A stretch of 64,000 nucleotides of DNA from Macrotis lagotis (taxonomy: Eukaryota; Chordata; Mammalia; Peramelemorphia; Peramelidae), in NCBI RefSeq assembly GCF_037893015.1, contig NC_133662.1, forward strand, positions 204,425,696 to 204,489,695. The letters are read 5' to 3'. The notes under the pieces are model-generated. The model searched no databases. It worked only from the letters and a program-made list of their open reading frames with translations, and was not told the origin of the DNA. Positions 1 to 13,492 of the stretch are shown piece by piece. The first letter of the stretch is position 1. Each line of letters starts with the position of its first letter. Position numbers and translations under genes: made by a program.

Positions 1-112
1 CATTGAGGCAAAAAGAGTTACAGTGATTTACCCAGGAGCATATAGCTAGTAGGTTAATGAGACTGTATTTTAACTCAGATCTTCCTTTCTCCAGACCCAC
101 TGATCACTCTCT
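1..112 (-). mobile_element. MIR/MAR1-type SINE fragment
   Basis: CATTGAGGCAAAAAGAGTTA followed by CATATAGCTAGTAGGTTAAT and ACTCAGATCTTCCTTTCTCC is the antisense core of tRNA-derived SINEs. Cut by the window edge. Confidence 0.65.
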
Positions 113-2640
113 TGATAAGTTACTACCCAAATATTTGATATATTGTTTTGTTATTCTATTTCTCTTTCTTTCACTATCAAGTGATTCTTTATGATGGTTT
201 TCAGATTGAAATGAATAACATTTTTATGAATGTATTATATATCCTTATTCTTTACTAAAGTTATTTATAAGCTCAATTAATTAATTGAATTTGATTTTGT
301 TTTGTTTTTATGATCTAGTTTTTTAGGTATGCATGATATTGTTCCCTGTGAATATATTTCATTTCATTTCATTTGTTTTTTAAATTTTTACTGCTGTGTT
401 GCTATTTATCTCAGTCATTTACCATTATTCAGTATCCTCACAGAAAGGACCCTTAAAATTAAAAAAAATTAATGCATTAAAGTCAAATAAAACATCAATA
501 ACTTTTATCAGTGTATATATAATATTGACCATTTATTGTTTTTCTCCACTTCCTTAACTGAGATAGGAAATAGTTTTTGCTTAATATGTTGATTTGAAAT
601 AATATTGGCTAACAATGGATAACAAGATTAGGTATTTTTCTGAGACATTCTCAAAACTTCCCAAAATAAGAATTGTGCTTAAGGGGATAAAGTAATTGCA
701 GCTCTCTCCCCAGTGTAAAGCACTAAGAATCCCAACCAGGTGAATTAACATCAGAGAAGTGTAATTCCTATAGCAAGCCCTACACCAGCCCAGACATTAT
801 GATAGGTGGCACAACTCTTAGTGTTCTGTTATCCACTCACAATTTCCTTGTTACTATTGCAGTCTCTATCAGTAAACTCTGCCACTGCAGTTAACATACC
901 ACTCTGTAGGAACAAACAGTATAGAATTGAACTATGCCCCAATAATCTCCTTTTACAGAGGAGGGAAGGAATAGGAAAATACAAATATGCTCTGCCAAGG
1001 TGGCAGCCTTTTGAAGACACATTCAGCCAGAGAACCAATAAGCAGAGGCTAGGCAACAAAAATTTATTAAGTACTTATGTGCCAGATATGGTGGTAGGTA
1101 ATTTGGACAAAAATTTGATGAATTATAAAAAAAAAAGACAATCCCCATCCTGAAGAATAAACAAAAGAAGGATGAAAAGTGGAGGTGAGGGAGAGTGACA
1201 ATTTCTAAAGAGTTATAAACAGAGCTGAGAAAGAAATAAAAGTTGGCCACCTTGGCCATCTCCCCAAAATGAATAGTGTGGGCGGAGAGCTGCAATAAGA
1301 GAAGGTGGGGGGGGGGGAATCATTATCACCAAGCCTGAGGGAAAGAGAATGACATTCAGGTGGGACCTTTTTTATCCCTTCAAATTTCACTTGGGGCAAG
1401 GAATGAGACTGGGAAAAGAGTTAATTATTCAATATAACAGAATATTGAGGAAATTTTGAGGTCTAGCCTCAGGATATCAATCATCAAAGGAGAAAGAACC
1501 AGAATTAAACAATAAGAGCATTTAAAGGGAAAAAGACTAGTCTTTTTATAAAAAGATCACTTGTAAATTACCAAAATTAATCCAGATGTCTCTGAATAAA
1601 TATTATAAAACAAAAGAAATTAAACTAATTTCTAATGAGAGAAAAGATCTTGTGGTTTTCCAGAAAAAACACAGAACCACAACAAAATTCTTCTAAACAC
1701 TTCAGGAGAGAAGTAAAATTTTAAAAAGAGATACAAGAATGTATGGCCTATACAGAAGAGATAATTGGAAGAAAATCTGCAATGGCAAATTTCTCTATTA
1801 TAGAAAAAGAAAAATGCTGTTTGGGAGTAGAGTAGTAAATGGAAAGAAGTAAAGCATAAAAATATTATGAAAGGCTATTACCTCTGTAAGCAAAGCATAC
1901 TGATATCAAAGACAGGATGGGTAGAGAAAACATAGAGATGATCACAGGTCTCCCACAAGAATATAAAAAAAGTCAAATTCTGACTATCACATAACATGAA
2001 AATTCTCAAAACTTCTGAATACAGAAATCAAAATGGCAATTGAAAAAATTCACAGATAGCCTCTAGGAATATTTTTTTTGAAAGATACAAGCAATCAAGA
2101 CTTTACTGCAGAATTTAAGACAAATTCTGGTTATATTGAACAATTCCAATGACAAACAAATTCTCCAAGCATCCAGGGTAACATTCTACAAATATGAAGG
2201 AAAGGAAATTTGTAGGGAAACTTAAGATGTCTTTTTTTCATTTTAATTTTCATCATTTATTAGGTTCAAACTTTCTGAGACCCCTTCCAACACAAATGCT
2301 GTGATTCTGTGACTTATTTCAAAATGCTTTTCAATTCAAATGTCTATCAACTGTCAGTTTTTCCACAATCCCTCCATCAATAAACATTCCTTCTATCATT
2401 CCATCTTTCCTTATTTGAGAGTAAAACATGAAAATTTAGTTTTATGATTTCATTGTTATTATAAGTTATTTAGATAATTTTTCATATTATTATTATTGAT
2501 GTTTAGAATTTTTTAAAAGTTGGTCATCTTCTTGCACTATTCATCTACTAGAGAATGAATCTTACCTGATTGCTTTTCCCCCAATTGCTTTCAGGTCTTT
2601 AATGTAAACTTTTAGCCAAGATAGTTGATAAAAAACAAAA
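113..2640. other. No gene seen; decayed repeats and unassigned AT-rich DNA
   Basis: A G run (about 1307-1318) and an L2/MIR-like phrase near 1050-1140 (AAATTTATTAAGTACTTATG) are visible. The purine-rich stretch 1400-2230 could be an old LINE but I could not place it. The open frame at 806-1153 has no recognisable domain. Confidence 0.6.
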
Positions 2641-2644
2641 ACTA

Positions 2645-4788
2645 CACCAGGAGACAGAGCCAAAACGGTGGAATAAAGTCAAAGATACTCCTAAGTTCTC
2701 CAAATATCTTTTAAAAATGATTCCAAATAAATTCAACAGAAACAGAAACCACCAAAAAAAGAGAGTAAAACAATTTTCTGGCCCAGAACAGCTTGGAAGA
2801 TCTGAAGCCTTAGGAAATGGGGTAGAGGAAGGGGTTGATCCAGGGTAAGAGATTGAGCACAGTCCATTGGTAAACCTCACCAGTACAGCCAGGTCCCAAG
2901 AACACATCTTGGGGTGACTAAAGAGGTAACAGCAATGGTAGTTTCCAGAGTTCTTAGCTCACAGACACCAAAGACAACATAGGTCAACAGGAAAGGTTTG
3001 TCTCACCTGAGTGAACCCAGTCCAACAGGACCCAGCAAACTGGGGGCAAGTCATGACAGCCACTAGGTCAGCAGCAGCAGCAGCAATGATTGATTCTGGG
3101 GCTGTCTCAACCCATGGATTCTGAGGGAATTGTGTATCTGGGTTGGGGGGAGAGTCCAGGGGTCTCTTTGTTGGCACTGAGATAAAGTTCTGTTGCATTG
3201 ACCATAGTTGAATTTGGGTCACAATCCTGGGTAGCACTCCCAGGGCTAGGATGGAACACTAGCACCCCAGAGTTTGCATCCACAGTGGTATAAGGCCCCT
3301 CCTCACATTTCTGGGACAGAAAAGAGTTTTATAGTCTCTCACAAATGGGAGCATAACTAAACACACCACTTCTTCAATCATACCACCCTGGAAGAAGTGA
3401 GAACTTATAGGTCCCTAGAATTATCTCCGAAAATAACTGCACAAAACCCATTATGCTTGAATGTGCCCTCCATCCTGGAAGCAGAATCCTACTTTAACAA
3501 AGAGTTAAAAGCCAAGTAAAAGGTTGGGAAAATGAGCAAACTGAAAAAAATCTGATAATAGAAAGTTATTTTGGTGACAGGAAGATCAAAACACACACTC
3601 AGAAAAAGATAGCAAAGTCAAAGCTCCTACATGCAAAACCTCCAAGAAAAATATGAATTGATCTTAAGTCATGGAAAAACTCAAGAAGAATCTGAAAATC
3701 AAGTAAGAGAGAGAGAGGAAAAATTGGGAAATGAAAGTGATGCAAGAAAATAATGAAAATGAATCACCAGTTGGGTACAAAAAATACTGAAGAAATAACA
3801 CCCTAAAAAGCAAACTGAACCAAATATTAAACAAGGTACAAAAAGCCAATGAGGAGAAGAATGCTTTCAAAAGCAGAATTGATCAAATGGAAAAAAGAGG
3901 CACAAAAATTCACTGAAGAAAATAATTTCTTAAAAAAATGAGAATCGAGCAAATAAAAACTAATGACTTTATGAGAAATCAAGAAATAAACAAAACCGAA
4001 AGAATGAAAACAAAAGATAACATTAAATATCTCACCAGATAACTGACATGAAAAAAGATCCAAGAGAGATCATTTTAAAATTCTTGGACTACATGAAAGT
4101 CATGATCATAAAAAAAGCCTACACATCACTTTTTCAAGAAATTATTAAAGAAAACTCTCCTGATAATCTAGAATCAGAGGGTAAAATAGAAATGGAAAGA
4201 ATCAACTAATCAATTCTTGAAAGACATCCCAAAATGAAAACTCCCAGGGATATTTTAGTCATATTCCAGAAAACCCAATTCAAGGAAAACATATTGCAAG
4301 TTGCCAGAAAGAAACAATTCAAGTATCCTGGAGTCACAGAATAACACAAGATTTAGCTGCTTCTACATTAAAGGATCAGAGGACTTGGAATAGAATAATA
4401 CAGAAGATGAATTAGATTACAATCAAAAGTCACTTACCCAGAAAAACTAAGCTTAATCCTTCAGGGGAAAAATGAACATACAATGAAATAGAGGACTTTC
4501 AAGCATTCTTGATGAAAAAAGGAAAAGCTGAAAAGAAAATTTGACTTTCAGTTACAAGATTCAATAGAATCATAAAAAGGTAAATAGGAAAAGGAAATCA
4601 AAGGACTTAATAAGATTAAACTGTTCCCATTCCTATGTAAAAGATGATACTAGTAATTACTAAGAATTTTCTCATTATTAGGGCTGTAAAAAAGGAGTAT
4701 AAATAAACAGAAGGCCCAGGTGTGAGTTGAATATGAAGGGATATATAAAATAAAAATAATTAAGGGATAAGAGAATAATGTACTGGTG

Positions 4789-4860
<72 letters not shown>

Positions 4861-6115
4861 GAGAGGTAGAAAGGAAAAAAAATTATCTCACATAAAAAAA
4901 GGACAAAAAAGCTTTTACATTATAGGAGGAAAGGGCAGGGAATGAAGGGGAGTAAATGAACATTATTCTCATCAGAATTGGCTCAAAGAGGGAAAATCAT
5001 CCAATTCATAGGAAATCCTATAGGAAAATAGAAGTAGAAAGGGAGAAAGAGGAGAGTAGTGATAGAAGAGAAATAAGATTTGATGAGTGACAGAATGAAA
5101 GGAGAGACAGAATAGAATAAAAAGGGATGGGGAAAAAAGGATGGAGGGAAAAATAGCAATAGTAACTGTGATAAATAATGTAGCAGGTTTATCTGATAAA
5201 GGTCTTACTTGTAAGAATAAGAGTCATTCCTCAATTGATAAATGATCAAAAGATATGAACAGTTTTCAGATGAATTACTCAAATTTATCTAAATCCATAT
5301 AAAAAATGTTCTAACACACCATTGATTGAAGAAATGCAAGCTAAAATAATTTTGAAGTTCTAGCTCATGACCTATCAGATGTTAGATTGGCTAACAGAAC
5401 AGAAAAGGAAAATGACAAATATTGGAGGGGATGTGGGGGAAATGTGACATATGCACTGCTGGTAGAGTTGTGGATTGAGTTTTAGCCATTTTGCCAATCA
5501 ATTTGGAATTATGCCCAAAGGGTCAAAAACCCCTTTATAACCCTTTGACTCAGTAATACCACTAACAGGTCTATCTCCCTAAAGAGATAAAAAAAAAAAG
5601 AAAAGGAACTATGTTTACAGATAGTTAGATAGAGGGATAGATTCGGTCTTGTCTGGTGGCAAAATAATTAAAAATTGAGAGGATGTCCATCAATTGAGGA
5701 ATGGTAGAAAAAATTGTGGTATGTGATTATTATGAGATAATATTCTGCCATAAGAAATGATGCAAAGTGAAGTGTACAATAAACAAAGAAACAATATTTT
5801 AAGATATAAGCTGAGTGACTCAACTATTCTCATAATACAAGGATTCAAGACATCTCTGAAGGATATAATGAAAAGTGCAATCCATCACTAGGGAAAGAAA
5901 TAATAGTATCTGAATACAGATTGAATCATACTTTTTTCCTTTATTTTTCTTGAAGCTTTTTTGTCTAGATTTTCTTTTTTACAGCATTACTATTATGGAA
6001 ATGTTTTGCATAACTGCACATGTATAAAATATATCAAATATCTTGCCATCTCAATGGAGGTGATATGAAGGGAGAAATTCAAATTTGATAAAAAATATTT
6101 AAAAATCAAACAAAA
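2645..6115 (+). mobile_element. L1 (copy A): ORF1 plus ORF2 C-terminus, RT core absent (HAL1-like)
   Basis: A marsupial L1-type 5' region (GACAGAGCCAAAACGGTGGA) leads into a decayed ORF1 at about 3640-4560. Its end contains the family phrases GCCAGAAAGAAACAATTCAA and AAATAGAGGACTTTCAAGCA. A purine-rich inter-ORF spacer with a long GA microsatellite follows. At about 5190 the sequence jumps to the last part of ORF2 (AATTGATAAATGATCAAAAG, then ATGCCCAAAGGGTCAAAAAC) and the standard 3'UTR ending near 6115 (GCACATGTATAAAATATATC). Endonuclease, fingers and palm are all missing. The layout resembles HAL1 half-L1 elements known from mammals including opossum, but it could be a private deletion. Many stops; old. 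Confidence 0.8.
4791..4856. repeat. (GA)n microsatellite
   Basis: About 33 nearly perfect GA units in the inter-ORF spacer of L1 copy A, grown from the purine-rich spacer. Confidence 0.97.
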
Positions 6116-6429
6116 ATGTCACTACTTCATATAAGTACAATGTCTCTTCTTATTTTAATGTAATGGATTTTGGTTATATAAAAGTGTTTTTAATAATATA
6201 ATGTAATGTGTTTTTTTTTTATTCCAAGCTATCAATAGTACTTTGTTTAGTCATGAAATCTGTTTTTTAGCTACAGTTCTAAGTGGTATCTCATATTCTC
6301 CCTCTATTAGAACAAAACCATGCAATTAAGATAATATTAATCAATAATCTGCTAAAAGGTCTTAACAAACACTCAACTCATCATCATTTCACTATGATCT
6401 TGATTTATCAAACAGTGAATTACTAAATT

Positions 6430-6862
6430 GTTTATTGAATTTTGCTCATTTAAAATTCTTCATAATCTGACTCTACATTATATTTCCAAGTTTATTACAG
6501 CAAACTCCACTTAACATGACTCTTTATTCCAATCAAGCTATCTTGCTGTTTTACACAAAAAAGAAAAATTATTTCAATTTCTATATCCTTTGCCCAGATT
6601 ATCTATAATTATTATATTATCTGTATTATCCCTAGGTACTTTCATAACCCAGATCAAGCACTTCCTCTTTTTATAGACATTCCTGAGTCCTGATCCTATG
6701 AGTACCCCAATCTTGAAAAATGTTTTGTATTTGCTTGTATGTGCATTACTGTTTCCTATAAGATAAGAGACTGTAAAATCTTTGAGTGCAGGGATTATTT
6801 CATGTTCATTTTTCTCTCCCCAGTGCCTAATATTAATAAACAAAAATATTTGAAGTGAGTAT
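6430..6862 (+). mobile_element. L2 LINE, 3' region
   Basis: AAATTCTTCATAATCTGACT, then after a decayed middle CTGTAAAATCTTTGAGTGCA, GGGATTATTTCATGTTCATT and a poor AATATTAATAAACAAAAATA end, in L2 order. Confidence 0.65.
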
Positions 6863-7129
6863 TGGTTTATAATGCTGCTTAAGATCTGGTAATGCTAGGT
6901 TCTTTTCAGTTCAATTTTTTTTTCCATTTTTTTACCTAGAAAAGCTATATTTTTTCTCCAAATTATTTGTGTTTTATGTATATTCATGTTTGAGAGCACA
7001 TATGTATGTATATATGTGTATATGCATATAGATGAAATTTAAGTTCTTCAATTTCAATACTTATTTATTTAATTTATATTTTCATGTTTTAATTATGAGA
7101 TAAGTATTCTTAAAATTTCATTGATAGAA

Positions 7130-7390
7130 TATACTGAAGAGCTATTGAGCATTGTTTTGATTCCAAAGAGTAGAATTAGGAACAAAGATAGAAGTTGCAA
7201 AGAATCATATTTAATCCTACTGTAATATCTTAACAATTAGATTAAACTAATTATTGCTTCCAGATATTATAGATGTCTTCATTAGAGGTCTTTGAGAAAA
7301 ACTGGATAAGCTTCTGTTAAATATGTTGCAAGGGACATTATTATGTAGGTAAGTTTTAAGATAGATAGAATCTAAGCATCCTATAAACAG
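7130..7390 (+). mobile_element. L3/CR1 LINE fragment
   Basis: AGAATTAGGAACAAAGATAG, TATCTTAACAATTAGATTAA, CTTCATTAGAGGTCTTTGAG and AAACTGGATAAGCTTCTGTT follow the order of the CR1-clade RT end (GAGGTCTTCAAGCAGAGGCT type). Confidence 0.7.
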
Positions 7391-8054
7391 AGATGTGATT
7401 CTGCACTCTTCATCCCTGTATCACATATTATTATTATTGCTGTTGTTGTTATTTTTAATAAGTTCTGCTATTTGCATCATAGGCATTTCTGGAAATCCAT
7501 TCTATCACCTACCAGCCCTGGACCAAATTGAACCATCTCTTGGAACAAAAACAATACAGTAAAAACAACTGATACAGTAACAAAAAATATTCCACCATAG
7601 TAGTTTCTCTCCTCCCTGCAGTGATGAGATGTTTTATTTTCTATCATGAGTTCTGCAGAGCCATTGAATGAACACCTTTTTGATGTGTTTATATTTAGTG
7701 GAAATGTTTCCATTGTAATCACTATTAATTCATGCTTTCAAATTTATGTTTATAGCTTTCTAAAAAGTTCTTTCTATCCATATATTTTAAAGTACAAATA
7801 AATGCATTTATGACATTACTATAGTTTTTATTTTTTCTCCAGATTTATTACAGTTATTTATTATTTATTATATTTTCCTGGCATTAAATAATTGATACCT
7901 TTCATTTATACATCCTGACTGATAGTGATGAGCATTTTTATACACTACTACATTTAATGTGAATGTTTCATTTATTTTTCAAATTATATTCATGAATGAT
8001 ATCTGCTTATAATTTTCATTTATAGTCTAAAGGATCAAAACCAAATTTATCTAA

Positions 8055-8300
8055 TGAGTAGCCTGTGTTCAATCAGTTTAGTCTTGTCTGACTCTTTGTG
8101 ACCCTTTCTGAGATTTTCTTGGTAATGAAACTGGAGTGATTTTCCATTTTCTTTTCCAACTCATTTTTCAGATATATAACTAAGGCAAAGAAGTTAAGTG
8201 ATTTTCCCAGGATCACACAGCTAGTATTATTTGAGGCCAAATTTAAATTCAGCAAGATGAATCTTCCTGACTTCAACCTGTAACTGTCCTAGGTAGCTTG
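8055..8300 (-). mobile_element. MAR1 SINE
   Basis: Antisense RTE-like tail (GTCTTGTCTGACTCTTTGTG) then TTTTCCAACTCATTTTTCAG, GATCACACAGCTAG and the tRNA-like head at the right end. Confidence 0.85.
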
Positions 8301-8929
8301 CCTACCATCTTTATTTTTTAAACAATTGATGAATTCTGTAATACAGGCAGTTGTGCTATAACATATATTTTGAAAACAGGAATTTGTTCCAAAATAATTG
8401 ATATATTACAGAATATTTTGAACATAACACACAAATTCCAAGTTTCAGCCTGTGTGATTCCTTCTGAAACAATGGGAAAACTGAAAACTACATTGCACAA
8501 TATCTCACAAAGATGTACTCATTGAAACATCCATTATCGTAACTAAACTTTAGGTCTTTATCAAAGTAAAGTGGCATATATATATATTGAATGATCACTA
8601 TTCATTATAGTAATTATCTATTTCTTGACTATTACTATATAAAATGTATTCATTTTTAAAATTATATTCCTAACTTTTAAAAAGATGTTTTTGACAAAGT
8701 GTTAAAATGTTGTGTTCCTAACCCTATTTTCTCCTTAACTCTGGAATTTTTATTTTACAGTCATGCATAATGAATAACACATATGTTGATATAGCAGAAC
8801 TATCTATAAAGGATTTAACTTTTTCTTTAAGAACTTCATGGCATATTCTCGGGAATCCATCTGAACATTTTACCTATTCCAGGATTAACCTTAGTTTGAT
8901 ATTTTTTTCTCATACCCTGAATCCTTCTT

Positions 8930-9300
8930 ATGCATATTTCTGGAATTTTAATCCCCTCCCCACAATTGATGATCCATCCTCATTGGCTTACTTGCTGTTC
9001 CCTTCATCTTGCTACACTCCCTCTCCTATCCCTTAAACTACTGTCCCCCAATATTGGAATTCTTTGTTTTCATTTTCTTTGGCTTTCTTCAAGACTGAGC
9101 TCAAGTAATACTTAATGAAGTAACCTTTACTTCCCCCTTCCCCAATTATTAATGTCTTCCCCTCTGAGGTACCAATCTATTTACTAGTTATATGTCTTGT
9201 ATTTCCTAGTTATTTTCAAAACTATGACCCCATTATAAAATAAGTTCCTTGATGAAGAACTGTGAATGCATCCACTATTTAGACTGATTGAAGTATTCAT
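8930..9300 (+). mobile_element. L2 LINE fragment
   Basis: TTGGCTTACTTGCTGTTCCC, TCTTCAAGACTGAGCTCAAG-like wording, and TAAGTTCCTTGATGAAGAAC follow the L2 3' region. Decayed. Confidence 0.6.
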
Positions 9301-10390
9301 GAATCTTTAGCCCAGAAAGCTTCTGCAGGTCATGGTAGCTAATTTGAAGTAATCAAAAAACAGTCATGGAAGAGAATATTTATCTGTTTTATATGGCACT
9401 AGAAGCAAGAATAAGGAACAATTGATAAAAGGTACAATGAGACATGGTTAAGTTTGAAAATCTTAACAATTACAGCTATCAAAAAAATGGACTAGATTGA
9501 GAGACATTGAATTGTATCTCCTCCATTAAAGTGTAGCCAAATAAAGGCTTCTTGTCTATTTATTTGGCATGTTATAGTGGGGATTGTTTGCTAGATATGC
9601 ATAGGACATGATGATTAATGAGATATCTTTCAACTCAAAAACTGAGTTGAAATATAGTAAAAATGATTTAGTATAATTATGCCATTTGTGATCATTCTCC
9701 AGTTTTGGTTTGTAATTTTAATATTTCAACATTTTCAAAACTCTGATATATACTAAAAGATATATATCCAACGACAATGTTTTCATGAACAATATTAAAC
9801 ACTTTGCTTATTTCCACTGAATACCAGAATATCCAGCTATGCTTGTGAATGTGCTGTATCTTTCACATTTCTTTTTCTTTCATCACAGTGAAGCCTTGAA
9901 ATGTACCTTCAGTCTTCTTATCTCTCTTTAGTTCCATTTCTGAGCTTTTCTCCTCTTCCCTATAAATTCCCACTACTTTAATTTGCATCTTTGGTAGCTA
10001 GTAGGCTGATCCCGTGTCTGTAATTCTGACTTGCTGTTTACCTGATGTCTCTCCTGAATGTTTGAAATGCATATATACAAAGGATGTCATCAACTTCAAT
10101 CTCTTATTTTCTTATATAGTCTCTTAGTGAGTTACTTGGGCTTAAGTAGGTTATTGAATATTGTGAAGAATTTAGCTCATTTCAAATCTGTTGGAAGCAA
10201 AGCCTATTCTGGTTCCATAAAGAAGGGAAAATGTATTTCCCCTTTTCAAAAGTGAAGGAACAACACGTACAATTAGCTGATCCAAGACACAAATATTAGA
10301 GGGTCTATAATCCTTTCACAATATTTCAATTATCATTCTTTAACCAAAAATTAAAAATTAGCTATCATGTACAAGATAAATTAGGGAAGG
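9300..10390. other. No gene or placed repeat
   Basis: AT-rich unique-looking DNA. The small frame at 10058-10255 shows no family feature. Confidence 0.6.
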
Positions 10391-10394
10391 ATAG

Positions 10395-10705
10395 TAATTG
10401 GCCAAGTGAGAGATGATTAGATCTGAACTTTGAAGGTCACTATTGGGTAGAGAAAAGAAAACAAAATTGATATGCATTTTTAAGTTAAATTTTATACAGC
10501 AGGAACTGATTGGATATATGGGATGAATGAAAATGTCAGTTGAAGGATGACACTAAATATGTGAATATGGGACACTAGAAGAAGGGAGGATTCATTAAAA
10601 ATTGGGAAAGTTTGGAATAAGGATGGAAATTAGGAGGAAAAGCAATGGTTGTTCTGTTCTAGATATTTTGGGTTTAAAATTTTTAGGACATCCTAGAAGG
10701 ATTTA
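10395..10705 (-). mobile_element. L2 LINE fragment (RT end)
   Basis: GGAACTGATTGGATATATGG, GAAGGATGACACTAAATATG and TTTAGGACATCCTAGAAGG match antisense L2 (LGVILDSSL and CLLDIS region). Confidence 0.65.
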
Positions 10706-10889
10706 TAGGCCTGAATTTTCCAATTTGTAGTTTTGCTTTCATCTTTTTTATTGAAACTAATTTAAATTAGTCATTAAATTTAATGGTTAACTACATCAAC
10801 TGTCAGATATGTCTACAGGGCACAGTCATCATTATGGCTTTGTAAAAACAGACCAAAGGGACACATATTAAAAGCATAACCCCATTTCT

Positions 10890-11012
10890 TTTAAAAATCA
10901 AAGAACCTCAGAGTTGAAAAGAACCTTAAAGTTCATATAGTCCATTCACTCCTTGCCTGAAATATCTCCTGTTCAACATTCCAACAAGTGATTTTCTGTT
11001 TAAAGCATCTTC
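10890..11012 (-). mobile_element. L3/CR1 LINE 3' fragment
   Basis: CAAAGAACCTCAGAGTTGAA followed by GAACCTTAAAGTTCATATAG and TCCATTC is the antisense CR1-clade 3' end, continued by CCAACAAGTGATTTTCTG. Confidence 0.7.
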
Positions 11013-11027
11013 ACTTTCAGTTATTAT

Positions 11028-11262
11028 CAATTAGGTGGCATAGTGATTAGAGCAATGGTCCTGAAGTCAGTGAGACCTAAACTTAGACTCTCAATAACTT
11101 TATAACTCTGAGCAAGTCATTTAACTTTTTGTCTGCTTCAGATCCCTCAACAAACGCAAAAGAAAAGTCATTAATAATAACAATTCTATCACAGGGCTAT
11201 TATGAGGTCACATGATGCATCATTTTTAAAGTATTTATCTCAATAGATGCTCAATATATATA
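11028..11262 (+). mobile_element. CORE-SINE (MIR/Mon1 type)
   Basis: AGGTGGCATAGTGATTAGAG head, GAGCAAGTCATTTAACTTTT, then GGCTATTATGAGGTCACATG and a body ending AGATGCTCAATA. Strongly decayed. Confidence 0.65.
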
Positions 11263-11839
11263 TATTTCTTCCCATATCTTTGACCTCATAATTAAATTCA
11301 CTACCATTTTCCTCCATTCTATTTTTGAACTTCTAAGTTTTATGAAGTTTTATTTTACAGGCTCCTAAGAACACATATTTAGAGCTGGGAAGTATATTTG
11401 AAAGTCATTAAATATAACCCTCTATTTTATAGACAAGGAAAATGAGACCTATTGACTTGCCTAAGATCTTGGAGGTAATAACAGAATGAGGATTCATATT
11501 TAAATCATTTAACTCTAAGTTTTGTGTCATTAACTCTTTAACAGGTGACCCATAATTTCAAAAAATAATTTTGCTGCCATTTAAAGCCCTGAAATCTTCT
11601 ATCCATCACACCTTTCACATTCTTTCATCAAAATTCTTCAGACCTTATTCCAATTTTTTCTATTTATTTTTCTAGTGTGTTGTTTTAGACAAATACACTT
11701 AAATATTTTTGCAACACATGAGTCCTTTATACATAGCAATGTTACAATGGATTCACAAATTCCTAACTTAATAGACTCCCTCCAATGGAAGAAATCACAA
11801 CAACCCATATGCAAGATTTAATCCATGTGTTACAATCAG

Positions 11840-12064
11840 ATTCAGGAAGACTCAAATTCATATCCTGCCTTAAACACCTATTATTGTATGACTCTGGGAA
11901 AGTAAAATATTCTCAACTTGTTTCTTCATCTGTAAAATGAGTATTATAATAATATAATAATGCTTCATGGGGTATTGTAAGGATCTAATATGATCATTTA
12001 AAGACTTTTGCACATTTGAAAGTCCTATATTGATGCTAGACATTATCATCATCATCATCATCAT
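11840..12064 (+). mobile_element. CORE-SINE (MIR/Mon1 type) ending in a (TCA)n run
   Basis: TCAAATTCATATCCTGCCTT, CTTCATCTGTAAAATGAG and TATTGTAAGGATCTAATATG are core phrases. The 3' end passes into a short ATC microsatellite at 12043-12064. Confidence 0.7.
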
Positions 12065-12254
12065 ATACAATTTTTCTGTCATCTCCATAAACCTTACTAG
12101 CATAGTACATTATATAATTCTTTCATCACAAAACAAACCAATCACCATTGCTGTTTACAAACATTTAGGACATGTATAAATTATACATACCAATAGATTA
12201 GACCAAGGAACTATCCATTCAAATGTGTATTACAATATTGAGGGTGCAACGGAT

Positions 12255-12540
12255 GGACCACCAACTCCAGAGACAGAAGGATTTGTCTGAGCTTGGAAAC
12301 TTGCCACTTACTAGCTATTTGATCTTAGGCAAGTCACCTAACCCTGATTGCCTCTCTTCCAGGCCCATCTCCAGTCATCCTTATTCATAACTGTCCACTG
12401 GACTCAAATGACCCTGGAGGATTATAGAAGAGTTGGTGACTTAGCAGAGCACCCTCCCACTCCAATCCAATTCACATGGACATCATAACATTATCAACAT
12501 GATTCTTCTTTGAGAATGAAGACCAAACAACAAAAACAAC
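12255..12540 (+). mobile_element. Long tRNA-derived SINE, unassigned marsupial family
   Basis: The tRNA-like head is followed by a distinct body (CAGGCCCATCTCCAGTCATC, TCCAATCCAATTCACATGGA) and the end TTCTTTGAGAATGAAGACCA plus CAA-rich tail. Same family as 39690-39993, 47565-47850 and the fragment at 48940-49033. Confidence 0.75.
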
Positions 12541-13214
12541 AATCTGTACAATATTTTTCATTTCATTCTTTTTTCTTTTTTGTATTGTTATTTAATTAAT
12601 TTCTGTTAAGTGGATTTGAATCACATTTAGAATTCTCTCTAGTGAGGTGAGGAGTCCATAGGTATGTAGTATTTGCTTTGTTGTCATTTTTAAAATATAT
12701 TTACCAGTTTTATTCATTTCTTCCATTTTTCCCTGTTATTCTTTTAAGGAATATATGCTATAGATAATTGCTCTCTTAACAGGAAAAAGGAAAAGAATAT
12801 GGAAGAAATTTAAGCTATGTAAAAACAGGAGGAATCAATAAAAATATTATTGTTCCAAAGAAGTCTTGGAATATTCTGAAATGGTGCAATCAGAAAAGAC
12901 AAGCAGAAGGAGGATTTTGTCATATAGAAATAGGAAATGCTATATTCCATTCAGTTCCTGTGATGGGTATGATCAATGATTCTGACAAACACATATCACA
13001 AGATTTAAATACTTGTTTAATTCTTTCCTGATGATAATCAGAAGAGTATTAAACAAGTTGTCTTTGATTCCATCTACCAAGGAATTTTATATGCTCTTAA
13101 AATGTGCATGGGAACACCTTCTATGATACTTCATAAGGCTTCATTTTTCCTTCAGGTAATGCTGATGCTCCATATCAAGGTTCAGTGTGATACAGTCAAA
13201 AGATTGTTGCATGA
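12541..13214. other. No gene or placed repeat
   Basis: AT-rich DNA between two SINE fragments; nothing recognised. Confidence 0.6.
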
Positions 13215-13345
13215 CATGGGTCATCAAAACCTGACTTCAAATATCAACTCTGGAATTTATAAGCTATGTGACTGTGGGCAAGTCATTTAATCACAGACTG
13301 CTTCAATGTCTTCATCTATATATAAAATGGGAAAATTCTTGAAAA
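13215..13345 (+). mobile_element. MIR-type SINE fragment
   Basis: AACCTGACTTCAAATATCAA, GACTGTGGGCAAGTCATTTA and TTCATCTATATATAAAATGG match the MIR/CORE-SINE body. Confidence 0.65.
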
Positions 13346-13369
13346 TATTTTTAACCAATCAACAAATAA

Positions 13370-13492
13370 ATAATTATGCATTAAGCACCCATCAAGAATT
13401 AGAGACTATATGAAGTTCTGGCGGTACACAAATAGACAAAAGATAGTCCCTGCTCTCAAAGAGCTTAAAATATAATGGAAAAAGGAAAAAAA
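13370..13492 (-). mobile_element. L2-type 3' end fragment
   Basis: AATTATGCATTAAGCACCCA, then AGACAAAAGATAGTCCCTGC and TCTCAAAGAGCTTAAAATAT. It touches the left end of L1 copy C. Confidence 0.6.
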
